From Sphaerisporangium melleum (GTDB lineage Bacteria > Actinomycetota > Actinomycetes > Streptosporangiales > Streptosporangiaceae): DNA of 61,190 bases. Numbering within the stretch: position 1 is the first letter of the stretch; every line of letters starts with the position of its first letter. Below the pieces are notes generated by a model, which saw only the letters and a list, made by a program, of their open reading frames with translations, was not told the DNA's origin and did no database searches. This document shows positions 60,938-61,190 of this stretch, piece by piece. The stretch covers positions 1 to 61,190 of the forward strand of contig NZ_BMNT01000048.1 of the NCBI RefSeq assembly GCF_014646695.1, read 5' to 3'. Made by a program: the position numbers and the translations under genes.

Positions 60938-61190
60938 CAGTCTCGCCAGAGGGCCGTGGGGGAAGGGGCGCCGGGTCCCGCGAGCGGTCCGCGGGCGTCC
61001 GGCGCGGGACTCGCGAGGTCCGAGGCGGATCGCGGATGACCAGGAAGCAGCATCAACACCAGCACCTGGGCAGAATACGGGTCCCCCTTGATATCTCTGA
61101 CAAGCGGTTGCCTTCCTCCTAATGGGAGTTACCGGGTTGCCTGATTGGGCAGACTCGGTGCCTGGTAGCCGTCGGTGAGTGAGCACTCTC

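Noticed and set aside
60938-61190. Possible IS end or gene start at the right edge
   Set aside because: The AT-richer patch near 61080-61150 shows no inverted repeat or transposase-like frame.

Overview
The window is about 70% GC with strong GC3 bias, frequent GTG/TTG starts and GGAGG-type ribosome sites. It carries LAL-type LuxR regulators, a SigK/RskA pair, Tat/lipoprotein sugar-binding protein and PPOX-like remnants, so it comes from a high-GC actinomycete, probably Streptosporangiaceae-like (an inference from gene style, not a database match). No rRNA, tRNA, CRISPR array or intact insertion sequence was found.

Region 1 (1-12117, minus strand) is the most unusual part: a tightly packed operon of very large proteins without recognisable enzymes, headed by a gene whose product carries all five hallmark active-site residues of ribosome-inactivating proteins (RIP, rRNA N-glycosidase). 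The order is RIP, a 1343-aa DUF6603-type protein, a 786-aa protein, a 1015-aa protein whose frame continues for 244 codons past an in-frame TGA, and a fibre-like protein running off the left edge. Overlapping GTGA/TTGA junctions couple the genes. Region 2 (12639-21295) has two divergent LAL-family LuxR regulators, followed by an alpha/beta hydrolase, an SDR and a secreted alpha/beta hydrolase. The two hydrolase genes share a nearly identical 20-bp palindromic upstream motif, a plausible target of the regulators.

Region 3 (21687-27358) has a membrane acyltransferase and a compact cluster: an EgtD-type histidine N-alpha-methyltransferase that keeps the histidine pocket, a second methyltransferase resembling histamine N-methyltransferase, a PAPS sulfotransferase-like protein and an MFS exporter. 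No other ergothioneine gene is present, so this may be a small-molecule pathway through hercynine or a methylated imidazole. Region 4 (27832-32838) holds NYN, VWA and DUF4352-like genes and an HTH-N6-methylase-TRD fusion with an apparent ATC start and HPPF in place of NPPF. Region 5 (32755-38609) is a SigK/RskA module next to a DUF4331-TPR-NicO (His-rich metal transporter) operon; both units are preceded by the same ATCC-N12-GCTGCGTA element, so SigK probably drives both.

Region 6 (38712-43200) has a divergent TetR/aldo-keto reductase pair with two operator-like palindromes, a CoA-binding protein, a small membrane protein and an MFS transporter. Region 7 (43715-53438, minus) is a coherent alpha-galactoside/galactonate catabolic operon: ABC importer, SDR (candidate galactose dehydrogenase), FadR-type regulator, galactonate dehydratase DgoD, KDPGal-type aldolase, SMP-30 lactonase and a secreted GH27 enzyme with a lectin-like propeller. 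No KDGal kinase is encoded here. Region 8 (53959-61190) has a PPOX-like remnant, a 751-aa orphan protein, a divergent aldo-keto reductase/LysR pair, a ferritin-like/VIT1 fusion and a TauE/SafE permease.
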